Shown: positions 17,002 to 24,705 of the stretch, piece by piece
How the letters are laid out: each line of letters starts with the position of its first letter
Position numbering within the stretch: the stretch's first letter is position 1
Source: Algiphilus sp022763315
GTDB lineage: Bacteria > Pseudomonadota > Gammaproteobacteria > Nevskiales > Nevskiaceae
Length of the DNA stretch: 64,000 nt
Assembly (NCBI RefSeq): GCF_965249985.1
Contig: NZ_OZ252280.1
Direction: 5' to 3' (one strand)
Made by a program: the position numbers and the translations under genes
Notes under the pieces: generated by a model
The model's input: only the letters and a program-made list of their open reading frames with translations
What the model was told of the DNA's origin: nothing
The model's database searches: none

Positions 17002-17969
17002 GCCCTCTCGCCACCAGCCTGGCGCTTGCACTGGTGCTGGCCGGCGCGATCTGGTGGCTGTCGGGCGCATTGCTCGCCCTGCTCTATCCCCTGCTGCGGA
17101 CACGCATCACGCGTCTGGCCGCCGGGTCACGCTGTCACCTGCTCAGCGCCTTGGCCGCGCTGCCGCTGCTGTTCGCCGTCGCCGCCACGGTGCTGCTGCA
17201 CCTGCCCGCCACCCGCGGCCTGGGAGTGGCAGCGCATTGCCACGAGGGCATCGGCTGCGGCGCGCACGCGCCCGTCGTTTCCGGCGGAGCGCTGTCACTG
17301 CTCTTGCCCTTGCTCGCCGTGGCGATGCTCGCCGCCGGCCTGCTGCGTATCCTGCCGCCGTTGCGCCGCCAGGGGCGGCGTGCCCGGCAGTTGCTTGCGC
17401 TCTCCCAACGCGATGACTCGCGGGACTGCGCCATCATTGAATCCGACAGCGTCTTCGCGCTCACCGTCGGCTTGCTTCGACCACAGGTCGTGCTGTCGCG
17501 CGCACTGCTCGAGCAGCTCGAACCCCGCCAGGGCGCAGCCGTCCTGCTGCACGAAAAGGCGCATGCGCGACGACGCGACAGCCTCCGCCAATGGCTGGCA
17601 GCCTTGGCGGCGCCGCGCCTGCTAAGTGGAGCAGGGCGACCGCTGCAGCGCGATCTGCACGCGGCCTGCGAACAGGCCTGCGATCAGGAGGCGGCCCTCG
17701 CGCTGGGCGACCGTCTGGATGTGGCCGATGCCTTGCTCACCGCCGAAGGTCGCCTGCCCACGCCGGATCAGAAAGCGCCCGCCACAGGCGAGTCGCATCT
17801 ACATGACCGCATCGCCGCGCTGATCGCCCCCCCCCAACCGGAGCGCCTGCCGCTGCCGCTGCTCGTCATCGGCGTGACGGCGCTCGCCTTGGGGGCTGCC
17901 CTGGTCGGCCTCGATACGCTGCATCACAGCGCCGAGCGCGTACAGGAGTGGGTCCGGGTTCAGCCTTGA
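16998..17969 (+). CDS. M56 family metallopeptidase (BlaR1/MecR1-like)
   Basis: This 323-residue membrane protein has three N-terminal hydrophobic segments (about 5-30, 50-72, 95-118), a cytoplasmic zinc-protease domain with HEKAH (the HExxH motif) and a downstream glutamate in CEQACDQEAAL, and a final membrane helix (about 290-310). There is no penicillin-binding sensor domain. Such proteins cleave or inactivate the paired BlaI repressor in response to a signal. A run of nine C residues lies in the coding region near the last helix. Its end overlaps bioD by 10 bases, tail to tail. Confidence 0.85.
   Translation: MSPLATSLALALVLAGAIWWLSGALLALLYPLLRTRITRLAAGSRCHLLSALAALPLLFAVAATVLLHLPATRGLGVAAHCHEGIGCGAHAPVVSGGALSLLLPLLAVAMLAAGLLRILPPLRRQGRRARQLLALSQRDDSRDCAIIESDSVFALTVGLLRPQVVLSRALLEQLEPRQGAAVLLHEKAHARRRDSLRQWLAALAAPRLLSGAGRPLQRDLHAACEQACDQEAALALGDRLDVADALLTAEGRLPTPDQKAPATGESHLHDRIAALIAPPQPERLPLPLLVIGVTALALGAALVGLDTLHHSAERVQEWVRVQP
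17827..17835 (+). repeat. Poly-C tract (nine C) inside the M56 peptidase gene
   Basis: Nine consecutive C residues encode part of the IAPPQPE segment just before the last membrane helix. A one-base slip would shift the reading frame and change the last 45 or so residues. Such tracts can act as phase-variable switches in some bacteria; there is no proof here. Confidence 0.9.
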
Positions 17970-18652
17970 AGCGCGGTGCAGGCCTGGGCAAGCCCCTCGA
18001 CATCGAGGCGTTGCGCAAGGGCTTCGGGGGCTTCGCCGCAGGCCATGACACCCAGCGGTGTGCCGAGCCGGGCCTGCAGCGTCTGCAGCATCTCATTGGC
18101 GGTGCCCGTGTCTTCCTCGGGCAGGATATTGCCCACCCAGCCCAGCCACAGACCGGCCGCCTTGAGCGCCTCTGCAGTGAGCAGGCTATGGTTGATCGCG
18201 CCGAGACGAATGCCGACGACGAGCAGTGTCGGTAGCCGGTGCCCGGCGACCCAGTCCGCGAAATCGACGCGATCGGTCAGCGGCACACGCCAGCCCCCGG
18301 CGCCCTCCACGACTACCCATTCATGACGTGCACGCAGCGCCTCCAGACCGTCATCGAGCGTCTGCAGGGGAATCGGCCGGCCCTCGCGCTGAGCGGCGAT
18401 GTGCGGCGCGATCGCCGGCGCGAAGGTCACCGGGTTGACTTCGTCGTAGCGTAGCCCGGGCGAAGAGGCCGCCAGTAGCGCCAGTGCGTCCTCGTTGCGT
18501 AGCCCCTCGGCCGTGCTGTCACTGCCGCTGGCCACAGGCTTGTAGCCTGCGACCTGCGCGCCCGTGTCGCGCAATGCCAGCAACAGCGCGCTGGCAATGC
18601 GTGTCTTGCCCACCCCGGTGTCGGTACCGGTCACCGCGATGACGGTGCTCAT
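17960..18652 (-). CDS. bioD: Dethiobiotin synthetase
   Basis: This 230-residue P-loop protein closes the ureido ring of dethiobiotin from DAPA, CO2 and ATP, the step before BioB. The Walker A motif is GTDTGVGKT (residues 8-16), and VVVEGAGGWRVPL (about residues 113-125) is the BioD signature. It overlaps bioF by ATGA, so it is the last gene of the bioB-bioF-bioD operon. bioA, bioC and bioH are not in the window. Confidence 0.97.
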   Translation of the reverse strand: MSTVIAVTGTDTGVGKTRIASALLLALRDTGAQVAGYKPVASGSDSTAEGLRNEDALALLAASSPGLRYDEVNPVTFAPAIAPHIAAQREGRPIPLQTLDDGLEALRARHEWVVVEGAGGWRVPLTDRVDFADWVAGHRLPTLLVVGIRLGAINHSLLTAEALKAAGLWLGWVGNILPEEDTGTANEMLQTLQARLGTPLGVMACGEAPEALAQRLDVEGLAQACTALQG

Positions 18653-19851
18653 GCCGCGACCGCCTGCTGCATCAGCACCTCGTGCAACGCGTCCAGCAAT
18701 CCCTGGATCTCCGCCGGCTGATGGGCGGCCGACAGGGTGATGCGCAGTCGACTGGTGCCCTCCGGCACCGTTGGCGGCCGAATGCCGGCCACCCAGTAGC
18801 CGCGCTCGAACAAAGCGGCCGAGGCCGCCATGGTGCGCGCGGCATCGCCGATGACCAGGGGCTGGATGGCGTGGTCACTCGCTTCTCCCTCGGGCGGCCC
18901 GAGCGGGATGCCGCGTTCCGCCGCGCCGCGACGGAACTGCGCGATGTTGGCGTGCAGGCGCTGCAGGTGCTCGGGCTCCGCGCGCAGGATGGCGAGGGCG
19001 GCGCGCGCGGCAGCGGCCATCGCCGGCGGTGGCGCCGTGGAGAAGACCCAGGTCCGCGCCTTCTGCACGAGGTAGTCGATCAATGTGCGCGAGCCGGCCA
19101 CGAAGGCGCCGCTGGCGCCCAGGGCCTTGCCCAGGGTAGCGACGTACACCGGCACCTCGGCATGCGACAGACCGGCCGCCGCCAGACTGCCCCGACCACC
19201 GGGGCCGCAGACGCCGAAGCCGTGCGCGTCATCGACATAGAGCGGTGCGCCCTGCCTGGCGCCGATGGCGGCCAGACTGGAGAGCGGCGCGTGGTCGCCG
19301 TCCATCGAGAACACGCCGTCGGTCACCATCCAGGCCGCGCCGGCGGCCTCGCCCACCGCGGATTCGAAAGCCGCGGCATCGGCGTGCGCCACCCGGGTGT
19401 AGGCCGCCTTGGTCAGGCGCACCCCGTCGATCAGCGAGGCATGGTTGAGAGCGTCCGCGCAGAGATGCGCATCGGGCGGCACCAGCGCGCGCAAGGCGCC
19501 CAGGTTGGCCGCCCAACCCGACGAGAACAGCAGCGTGGCCTCGGCACCGAGAAAATCCGCGAGCGCCTCCTCCAGCGCACGATGCTCGTGGTTGTATCCC
19601 GACACCAACGCCGCAGCGCCGCTGCCCGTGCCGCTATCGCGCAGCACGCGCTGCGCCGCCTCGGCGACGCGCGGGTCGGCGGCGAGGCCGAGATAGTCGT
19701 TGGCGCAGAAATTGATGCACTGCCGACCCTCGACGTTGATACGGGCGCCGTGGCTGCCGGCAATGACCCGCCGCTGGCGACGCAGGGCGCGCGCCTCCAG
19801 CGCCTGGATCTCCGCCCGCAGGCGTTCATCGAGCACGGCCGACGCGGTCAT
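18649..19851 (-). CDS. bioF: 8-amino-7-oxononanoate synthase
   Basis: This 400-residue PLP-dependent alpha-oxoamine synthase condenses pimeloyl-ACP or pimeloyl-CoA with alanine. The PLP lysine lies in VATLGKALGASGAF, and DDAHGFGVCGPGGRG carries the conserved Asp and His. The chain length is near the 385-400 expected. The start at 19851 lies 6 bases after the bioB stop and the end overlaps bioD, which indicates one transcript. Confidence 0.97.
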   Translation of the reverse strand: MTASAVLDERLRAEIQALEARALRRQRRVIAGSHGARINVEGRQCINFCANDYLGLAADPRVAEAAQRVLRDSGTGSGAAALVSGYNHEHRALEEALADFLGAEATLLFSSGWAANLGALRALVPPDAHLCADALNHASLIDGVRLTKAAYTRVAHADAAAFESAVGEAAGAAWMVTDGVFSMDGDHAPLSSLAAIGARQGAPLYVDDAHGFGVCGPGGRGSLAAAGLSHAEVPVYVATLGKALGASGAFVAGSRTLIDYLVQKARTWVFSTAPPPAMAAAARAALAILRAEPEHLQRLHANIAQFRRGAAERGIPLGPPEGEASDHAIQPLVIGDAARTMAASAALFERGYWVAGIRPPTVPEGTSRLRITLSAAHQPAEIQGLLDALHEVLMQQAVAA

Positions 19852-19857
19852 TGCGGA

Positions 19858-20862
19858 TCAGGCCGCCTCGGTCTGGCAGGCATTGGCGGTATGTACCGCG
19901 CCCTCGGCGCCGGCTTCCGCGGTGATGCCAAGCCGGGCGAACAGGGCGCGGTCGTGGGCGTTCTGCGGATTCTCGGTGGTGAGCAGGCGCTCGCCATAGA
20001 AGATGGAGTTGGCGCCGGCAAGGAAGCACAGCGCCTGCAGCTCATCGTTCATGGCTTCGCGGCCGGCGGAAAGACGCACGTGCGAGGCGGGCATGAGAAT
20101 GCGCGCCACCGCGATGGTGCGCACGAATTCGAAGGGGTCCACCGGCGGCAGTCCATCGACCGGCGTCCCGGGCACCTGCACCAGGTTGTTGATCGGCACC
20201 GACTCCGGGTGCGGCTGCAGGCGGGCGAGCTGCTCGAGCAGGCCCGCGCGGTCGTCGCGCGTCTCCCCCATGCCCACGATCCCGCCGCAGCAGACCTTCA
20301 TGCCGGCGTGGCGCACGGCCTCGAGTGTCTGCAGGCGATCCTCGTAGGTGCGGGTGGTAATCACCTCGCCGTAGTATTCCGGCGAGGTATCGAGATTGTG
20401 GTTGTAGTAGTCCAGACCGCCATCGGCAAGCTCCCGGGCCTGATGCTCGGTCAGCATGCCAGCCGTCAGGCAGGTCTCCAGGCCCATCTCGCGCACGCCG
20501 CCGATCATGGCCTTGAGCTTGGGAATATCGCGGTCCTTCGGGGAACGCCACGCCGCGCCCATGCAGAAGCGGGTCGCGCCATCGGACTTGGCAGCGCGCG
20601 CGGCGGCCAGCACATCCTCGACCTCCATCAGGGCTTCCCGTTCCAGGCCGGTCTCGTAGCGGATCGACTGCGGGCAATACTTGCAATCTTCGGGGCAGGC
20701 ACCGGTCTTGATCGACAGCAGCTGCGACAGCTGGACCGTATTCGCGTCGAAGAACTGGCGGTGTACGCGCTGCGCTTCGAACAGCAGATCGTTGAAGGGT
20801 TGCTCAAAGAGCGCGACGATCTCTTCGCGGCTCCAATCGTGACGGACGTTGACGGACGGCAT
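19858..20862 (-). CDS. bioB: Biotin synthase (radical SAM)
   Basis: This 334-residue radical SAM enzyme inserts sulfur into dethiobiotin. The CxxxCxxC cluster motif is CPEDCKYC (about residues 55-62), and further conserved cysteines and the YNHNLDTSPEYY block match BioB. It is the first gene of bioB-bioF-bioD. A -35/-10 promoter candidate and a BirA-like operator lie upstream (20941-20993), which suggests repression by biotinyl-AMP-bound BirA. Confidence 0.98.
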   Translation of the reverse strand: MPSVNVRHDWSREEIVALFEQPFNDLLFEAQRVHRQFFDANTVQLSQLLSIKTGACPEDCKYCPQSIRYETGLEREALMEVEDVLAAARAAKSDGATRFCMGAAWRSPKDRDIPKLKAMIGGVREMGLETCLTAGMLTEHQARELADGGLDYYNHNLDTSPEYYGEVITTRTYEDRLQTLEAVRHAGMKVCCGGIVGMGETRDDRAGLLEQLARLQPHPESVPINNLVQVPGTPVDGLPPVDPFEFVRTIAVARILMPASHVRLSAGREAMNDELQALCFLAGANSIFYGERLLTTENPQNAHDRALFARLGITAEAGAEGAVHTANACQTEAA

Positions 20863-20940
20863 GGAAACACTCCCCCGCTGTGGCGCAGCGCGCCAATGGC
20901 TGAATCGTTACCGCGGCAATGACACGCGGCGCTGGCACGC

Positions 20941-20969
20941 AGTCTTGTCGTGGCAGGGATCGCTGTCAA
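20941..20969 (-). promoter_or_regulatory. Candidate promoter of bioBFD
   Basis: On the minus strand a perfect TTGACA (complement of 20964-20969) is followed by a 17-base spacer and AAGACT (complement of 20941-20946), which matches the -10 consensus at three of six positions. The -35 overlaps one arm of the BirA-like palindrome, so a bound repressor would block polymerase. Confidence 0.5.
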
Positions 20970-20993
20970 CCTGCGAACGGGTGAATGGTTGAC
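20965..20993. promoter_or_regulatory. BirA-like operator between bioB and comF
   Basis: GTCAACC, a 15-base spacer, and GGTTGAC form a perfect 7-bp inverted repeat. The proteobacterial BirA box is TTGTAAACC-N14/15-GGTTTACAA; the spacing fits and the GTCAACC form suits a GC-rich genome. It covers the bioB -35 and an in-frame ATG of comF at 20985, which argues for comF starting at 21003. Confidence 0.65.
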
Positions 20994-21002
20994 GGCGGCG
21001 CC

Positions 21003-21686
21003 ATGCGGCCGGGCTGGTGGGTGGGCGCGGACCGCTGCCTGCAATGCCATGCACCGGCGTCCAGCGCGGGCCTGTGCCACGCCTGCCTGACCGCCCTGCC
21101 CTGGAACACGCCGGCCTGCTGGCACTGCGCCGAAGCCCTGCCCGACCAGACAGCCTCGCGCTGCCCGGCCTGCCTGCAGCGTGCACCGCCCTGGCATGGC
21201 GCCTGGTGCGCCCTGCGCTTCGAAGCGCCGATCGTGCGCTGGATCCATGCCCTCAAGTACCACGCGGACCTCAGTGCGGCGCGGCGACTGGCGCTGCTGC
21301 TCGCCCACGCTCTCCGCCAGCATCGTGCCCCACCGCCGGAACTGCTGGTCCCCATGCCGCTATTCCCTGCACGAATGCGCCTGCGCGGCTTCAATCAGGC
21401 GCAGCTGCTCGCTGACACGCTGGGCCATGCGCTGAGGCTGCGCGCTGCACCCGCCGCCGCTCGACGCCTGCGCGACACTGCCGACCAGACCGAACTCTCG
21501 GCGAAGGAGCGTCGGCGCAACCTGCGCGGTGCCTTCGCGGCCGACGCACGGCAGGTGGCGGGGCGCCACGTCGCCATCGTCGACGACGTGCTCACGACCG
21601 GCGCCAGCTGTCATGCACTCAGTCTGGCATTGCGCAATGCGGGTGCAGTGCGCATCGACGTATGGTGTGTAGCACGTACACCGTGA
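21003..21686 (+). CDS. comF: ComF family phosphoribosyltransferase-like protein
   Basis: This 227-residue protein has an N-terminal zinc-ribbon with four Cys pairs (CLQC, CHAC, CWHC, CPAC) and a C-terminal PRTase fold ending in the PRPP loop VAIVDDVLTTGAS. ComF is needed for DNA uptake in transformable bacteria, with an undefined biochemical role, and its divergent position to bioB is common in Gammaproteobacteria. ATG codons at 20985 and 21003 are in frame; the first lies inside the BirA-like operator, so 21003 is preferred. Confidence 0.88.
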   Translation: MRPGWWVGADRCLQCHAPASSAGLCHACLTALPWNTPACWHCAEALPDQTASRCPACLQRAPPWHGAWCALRFEAPIVRWIHALKYHADLSAARRLALLLAHALRQHRAPPPELLVPMPLFPARMRLRGFNQAQLLADTLGHALRLRAAPAAARRLRDTADQTELSAKERRRNLRGAFAADARQVAGRHVAIVDDVLTTGASCHALSLALRNAGAVRIDVWCVARTP

Positions 21687-21778
21687 ATGCGTGCGTTGCC
21701 TTCCGGCGCCTTGTCCTCCGGGTCCCAGCGGTTGCGTCGACGTCACGGCACGCCCACGACGCCCTCAAGGAGACATCA

Positions 21779-22498
21779 ATGAACCACGCCCGCCATGCAC
21801 GCATGACACCACGCCCTTGGTCGGCATCGCCGCAGCAGGCGGTGGGCTCCCGCGCTTGGCGTATCCCCGTGTTGCTCGTGTTGCTTGTTGGCAGTGCGTC
21901 GCTCTGGGCACAGCCCAAGGCCGCACGTTATTCACCCCAGCAGATCCTGCAATGGGAGACGGTCAGCTTCAGCGGTACTACGGACTATCGCCTGGTGGAA
22001 AGCGACGGCCAGCCCGCTGTGCACGCCGACTGCAATGGCCAGAGCGGATCCGGCCTCGCCTTGCGCACGCCCATTGATCTCACCGAGACGCCCATCGTGG
22101 AGTGGCGCTGGCGTGTCAATCGCGTGTACCAGGGCCTCGATCCGCATCGCAAGGACGGCGACGACTATCCGGCGCGGCTGTACGTGGTGGACGAACACCG
22201 CTTCCTGCGTTGGCGCACGCGCGCCATCAACTATGTCTGGGCCAACAGCCAGGCCATCGGCACCGACTGGCCGAACCCCTTCACCGACAAGGCCCACATG
22301 GTGGCGGTGAATTCAGGTGCACCGACCGGCGAGGATGGCTGGCAGACGGTGCGGCGCAATATCAAGCAGGATTTCGAGCGCTACTTCGACCGCTCGTTGG
22401 AGGAAGTCACCGCGGTGGCGATCATGACCGACTGCGACAACGCCGGCCAAAAGGCCGAGGCCTGGTACGGCGAGATTCGCTTCCTGCCGGCCGACTAG
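21779..22498 (+). CDS. Secreted DUF3047 protein
   Basis: This 239-residue protein has a long basic N-terminus and a hydrophobic signal segment (about 28-45, ending in ASLWAQ). The mature part has beta-rich blocks typical of DUF3047 (VEWRWRVNRVYQG, the YPARLYVVDE stretch, DGWQTVRRNIKQDFERYF, VAIMTDCDNAGQKAEAWYG). The family is probably periplasmic and has no defined function. A good ribosome site (AAGGAGA) precedes the ATG. The stop overlaps the photolyase stop tail to tail by 4 bases. Confidence 0.82.
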   Translation: MNHARHARMTPRPWSASPQQAVGSRAWRIPVLLVLLVGSASLWAQPKAARYSPQQILQWETVSFSGTTDYRLVESDGQPAVHADCNGQSGSGLALRTPIDLTETPIVEWRWRVNRVYQGLDPHRKDGDDYPARLYVVDEHRFLRWRTRAINYVWANSQAIGTDWPNPFTDKAHMVAVNSGAPTGEDGWQTVRRNIKQDFERYFDRSLEEVTAVAIMTDCDNAGQKAEAWYGEIRFLPAD

Positions 22499-24039
22499 GA
22501 CTCCTGCCCCCAATCGAAGGCCTGCTGCACGACCGGTGCCTCGCGCTCCCGTTTGCGTGGGCTGCGCCCGCCCCGCTGGCGCATCCCGGAGCGGCGGCTG
22601 CCGTGCCGCTCCTGAATGGCGTTGGCCTCCGCGCGGTAGCCGGCCTGCTTGCGCACCTGCCAGATCTGCTGCCGCGCCTGCCGTGCCGCCGCCAGATGGT
22701 CGACGATCGGGTCCGGGTACTCCGCCGCCCCATGGCGTCGGCGCAGCGCCGCAGACAGGGTCCACGGTTCGTGCACGGCATCGCCGGGCACCCCCGCCAT
22801 TTCGGGCACCCATCGCCGGATGAACCGACCATCCGGGTCATGGTCGTGCCCTTGTTTCACCGGGTTGTAGATGCGCGGGGTGTTGATGCCCGTGGTCCCT
22901 GATTGCATCTGCATCTGGCTGTAATGGATCCCCGGCTCGTAGTCGGTGAACTGCCGCGCCAGGAACAGCGCCGGTTCGCGCCAGTGCAGCCACAGGTGGT
23001 AGCTGGCCACTGCCACCAACATCGCGCGCATGCGGAAATTCAGCCAGCCCGTCGCGTGCAGATAGCGCATGCAGGCATCCACAAAGGGCAGTCCCGTACG
23101 CCCCGCCTGCCAAGCCTCCAGCAAGGCGCTGTTCTGGCCTTCGGGGCGCAGCCCGTCATAAGCCGAGTGCAGATTCTCGAATTCGAGGCGGGGTTCTGAT
23201 TCGAGCTTCTGAATGAAATGGCAGTGCCAGTGCAGGCGCCCCAGAAAGGACTGCAAGGCGCGGCGGTGCCCACCCTGCTGCGTTGGATCCAGCGCGTTGC
23301 GCGCCGCACGCGTGGCCTGCACGACCTCGCGCATCGACAGGGCTCCCCAGGCCAGATGGGTCGACAACCGCGAACAGCTGGTTTCGGCGCTGAGCGGACT
23401 CGACATGCTGCGGTGGTAGTCGCATCCGCGCGTGTCCAGAAAGCTGTGCAGGCACGCTTCTGCTTGCGCGCGTCCGCCGCGCTGTTCTCTGGTGGGCGCC
23501 GCCGGCGGCATCGCGGCGCACACCGCATCGACGGTTGCATCGGCGTGCGCACCTACGGCGGGAAGCTGCGGTGGCGGCGCGGTGACCGCCTGCGCCATCT
23601 GCGCCTCCCAGGCGCGCGACCAGCCCGTGCGCTGCTTGAGCCCACGCTGCACGCCATGAAGGGGACATTCGGTCCAGGACACGCCGTGGTCCCGACACCA
23701 GGCGGCCACGGCGCGGTCCCGCGCGAAGGTCCAGCCGTTGCCGGTTTCCTCATGACTCCATAGCGCGAAGCCGCCCCATTTCCGATGCAGATCGCCGAGC
23801 ACGGACACGATGTCGCCGCGGCGCACCACCAGCCCCTGACCGCGTTGCTGCAGCGCGTGATCCAGGCTGCGCAGGCAATCCACGACGAAAGACCAGTGCC
23901 GCGCCGACATGTCGGGCTGGCGCCAGAGCTCGGGCTCCAGCACATAGAGCGGCAGCACCGGCCCGCAGGACGCCGCCCGCGCGAGGGGGGCGTGGTCTTC
24001 GACACGGAGGTCGCGCTTGAACCAGACGACTTGCAGCAT
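22495..24039 (-). CDS. Cryptochrome/DNA photolyase family protein
   Basis: This 514-residue flavoprotein has an N-terminal photolyase antenna domain (VVWFKRDLRVEDHAPL) and a C-terminal FAD domain (for example FRMRAMLVAVASYHLWLHW and GINTPRIYNPVKQGHDHDP). Photolyases use blue light to reverse UV photoproducts in DNA. The FAD domain sequence fits a bacterial cryptochrome-like photolyase group rather than classical PhrB, so the repaired lesion (CPD or other) and even repair activity are uncertain. The C-terminus is rich in Arg and Gly. Confidence 0.88.
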   Translation of the reverse strand: MLQVVWFKRDLRVEDHAPLARAASCGPVLPLYVLEPELWRQPDMSARHWSFVVDCLRSLDHALQQRGQGLVVRRGDIVSVLGDLHRKWGGFALWSHEETGNGWTFARDRAVAAWCRDHGVSWTECPLHGVQRGLKQRTGWSRAWEAQMAQAVTAPPPQLPAVGAHADATVDAVCAAMPPAAPTREQRGGRAQAEACLHSFLDTRGCDYHRSMSSPLSAETSCSRLSTHLAWGALSMREVVQATRAARNALDPTQQGGHRRALQSFLGRLHWHCHFIQKLESEPRLEFENLHSAYDGLRPEGQNSALLEAWQAGRTGLPFVDACMRYLHATGWLNFRMRAMLVAVASYHLWLHWREPALFLARQFTDYEPGIHYSQMQMQSGTTGINTPRIYNPVKQGHDHDPDGRFIRRWVPEMAGVPGDAVHEPWTLSAALRRRHGAAEYPDPIVDHLAAARQARQQIWQVRKQAGYRAEANAIQERHGSRRSGMRQRGGRSPRKREREAPVVQQAFDWGQES

Positions 24040-24078
24040 CGTTCTAGACTACGACTCGCCTTCAACCGAGAGTGGGTC

Positions 24079-24681
24079 GTGGAAGCTTCGTTCTATAACG
24101 ATCTGGATGCGAGCTGGGCGCACGCCTGGCAGTTGCTGGTGCGCGGCGTCAACGATCGGCACCACGGCTTCCATACCATCCAGCTCGCTACCGTGGGCCG
24201 CGATGGCACACCGCAGGTGCGCTCCGTCATCCTTCGGGCGGTGGAGCCGCAGAGCACGACGCTGCGTTTCCATACCGATGCCCGCGCCGAGAAGATCCTG
24301 GAAATGGAGGCGCAGCCCATGGTCGCATTCCATGCGTACGACGTCCGCGCCAAATTGCAGCTTCGTCTCAAGGGTGAGGCACAGGTGCACGCAGATGACG
24401 CCCTGACCGAACAGGCATGGGCGGAATCCCGTCCGATGAGTCGCACCTGCTACCGCATGGAGCCCGGCCCGGGCACGCTGCTCGACGCCCCGGACGCCTA
24501 TCAGCCGGGCAGCACGGTTGACGTCCCCCCCGGGGGAACAGATGCTGGCTATGCGCAGTTCCGCGCAGTGGTGGTGCAGGTCACGCAACTGGAATGGCTC
24601 TATCTGGCCGCAGCGGGTCATCGTCGTGCCCGTTGGACCCGTCAGGGCACGCAGTGGTCCGGGCGGTGGCTTGCACCCTGA
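24079..24681 (+). CDS. Pyridoxamine 5'-phosphate oxidase-related FMN-binding protein
   Basis: This 200-residue split-barrel flavin protein shows the PNPOx-like pattern (IQLATVGRDGTPQVRSVILR, then LRFHTDARAEKILEME and MVAFHAYDVRAKLQLRLKG). It differs from the PdxH encoded at 35884, so it is probably a general stress FMN or heme-binding relative rather than a vitamin B6 enzyme. A GTG at 24079 preceded by GAGAG is chosen as start; earlier starts would run into the divergent photolyase gene 39 bases away. Confidence 0.78.
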   Translation: MEASFYNDLDASWAHAWQLLVRGVNDRHHGFHTIQLATVGRDGTPQVRSVILRAVEPQSTTLRFHTDARAEKILEMEAQPMVAFHAYDVRAKLQLRLKGEAQVHADDALTEQAWAESRPMSRTCYRMEPGPGTLLDAPDAYQPGSTVDVPPGGTDAGYAQFRAVVVQVTQLEWLYLAAAGHRRARWTRQGTQWSGRWLAP

Positions 24682-24705
24682 GGCATACGGCCTGGGGAGA
24701 AGCGC

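Noticed and set aside
18682..20922. A 746-residue open frame on the plus strand across bioD, bioF and bioB
   Set aside because: It is antisense to three clear biotin genes and its product is a compositionally biased Arg/Ala/Gly sequence, a known effect of high GC. Similar long antisense frames over ctaA and the TonB receptor were also discarded.
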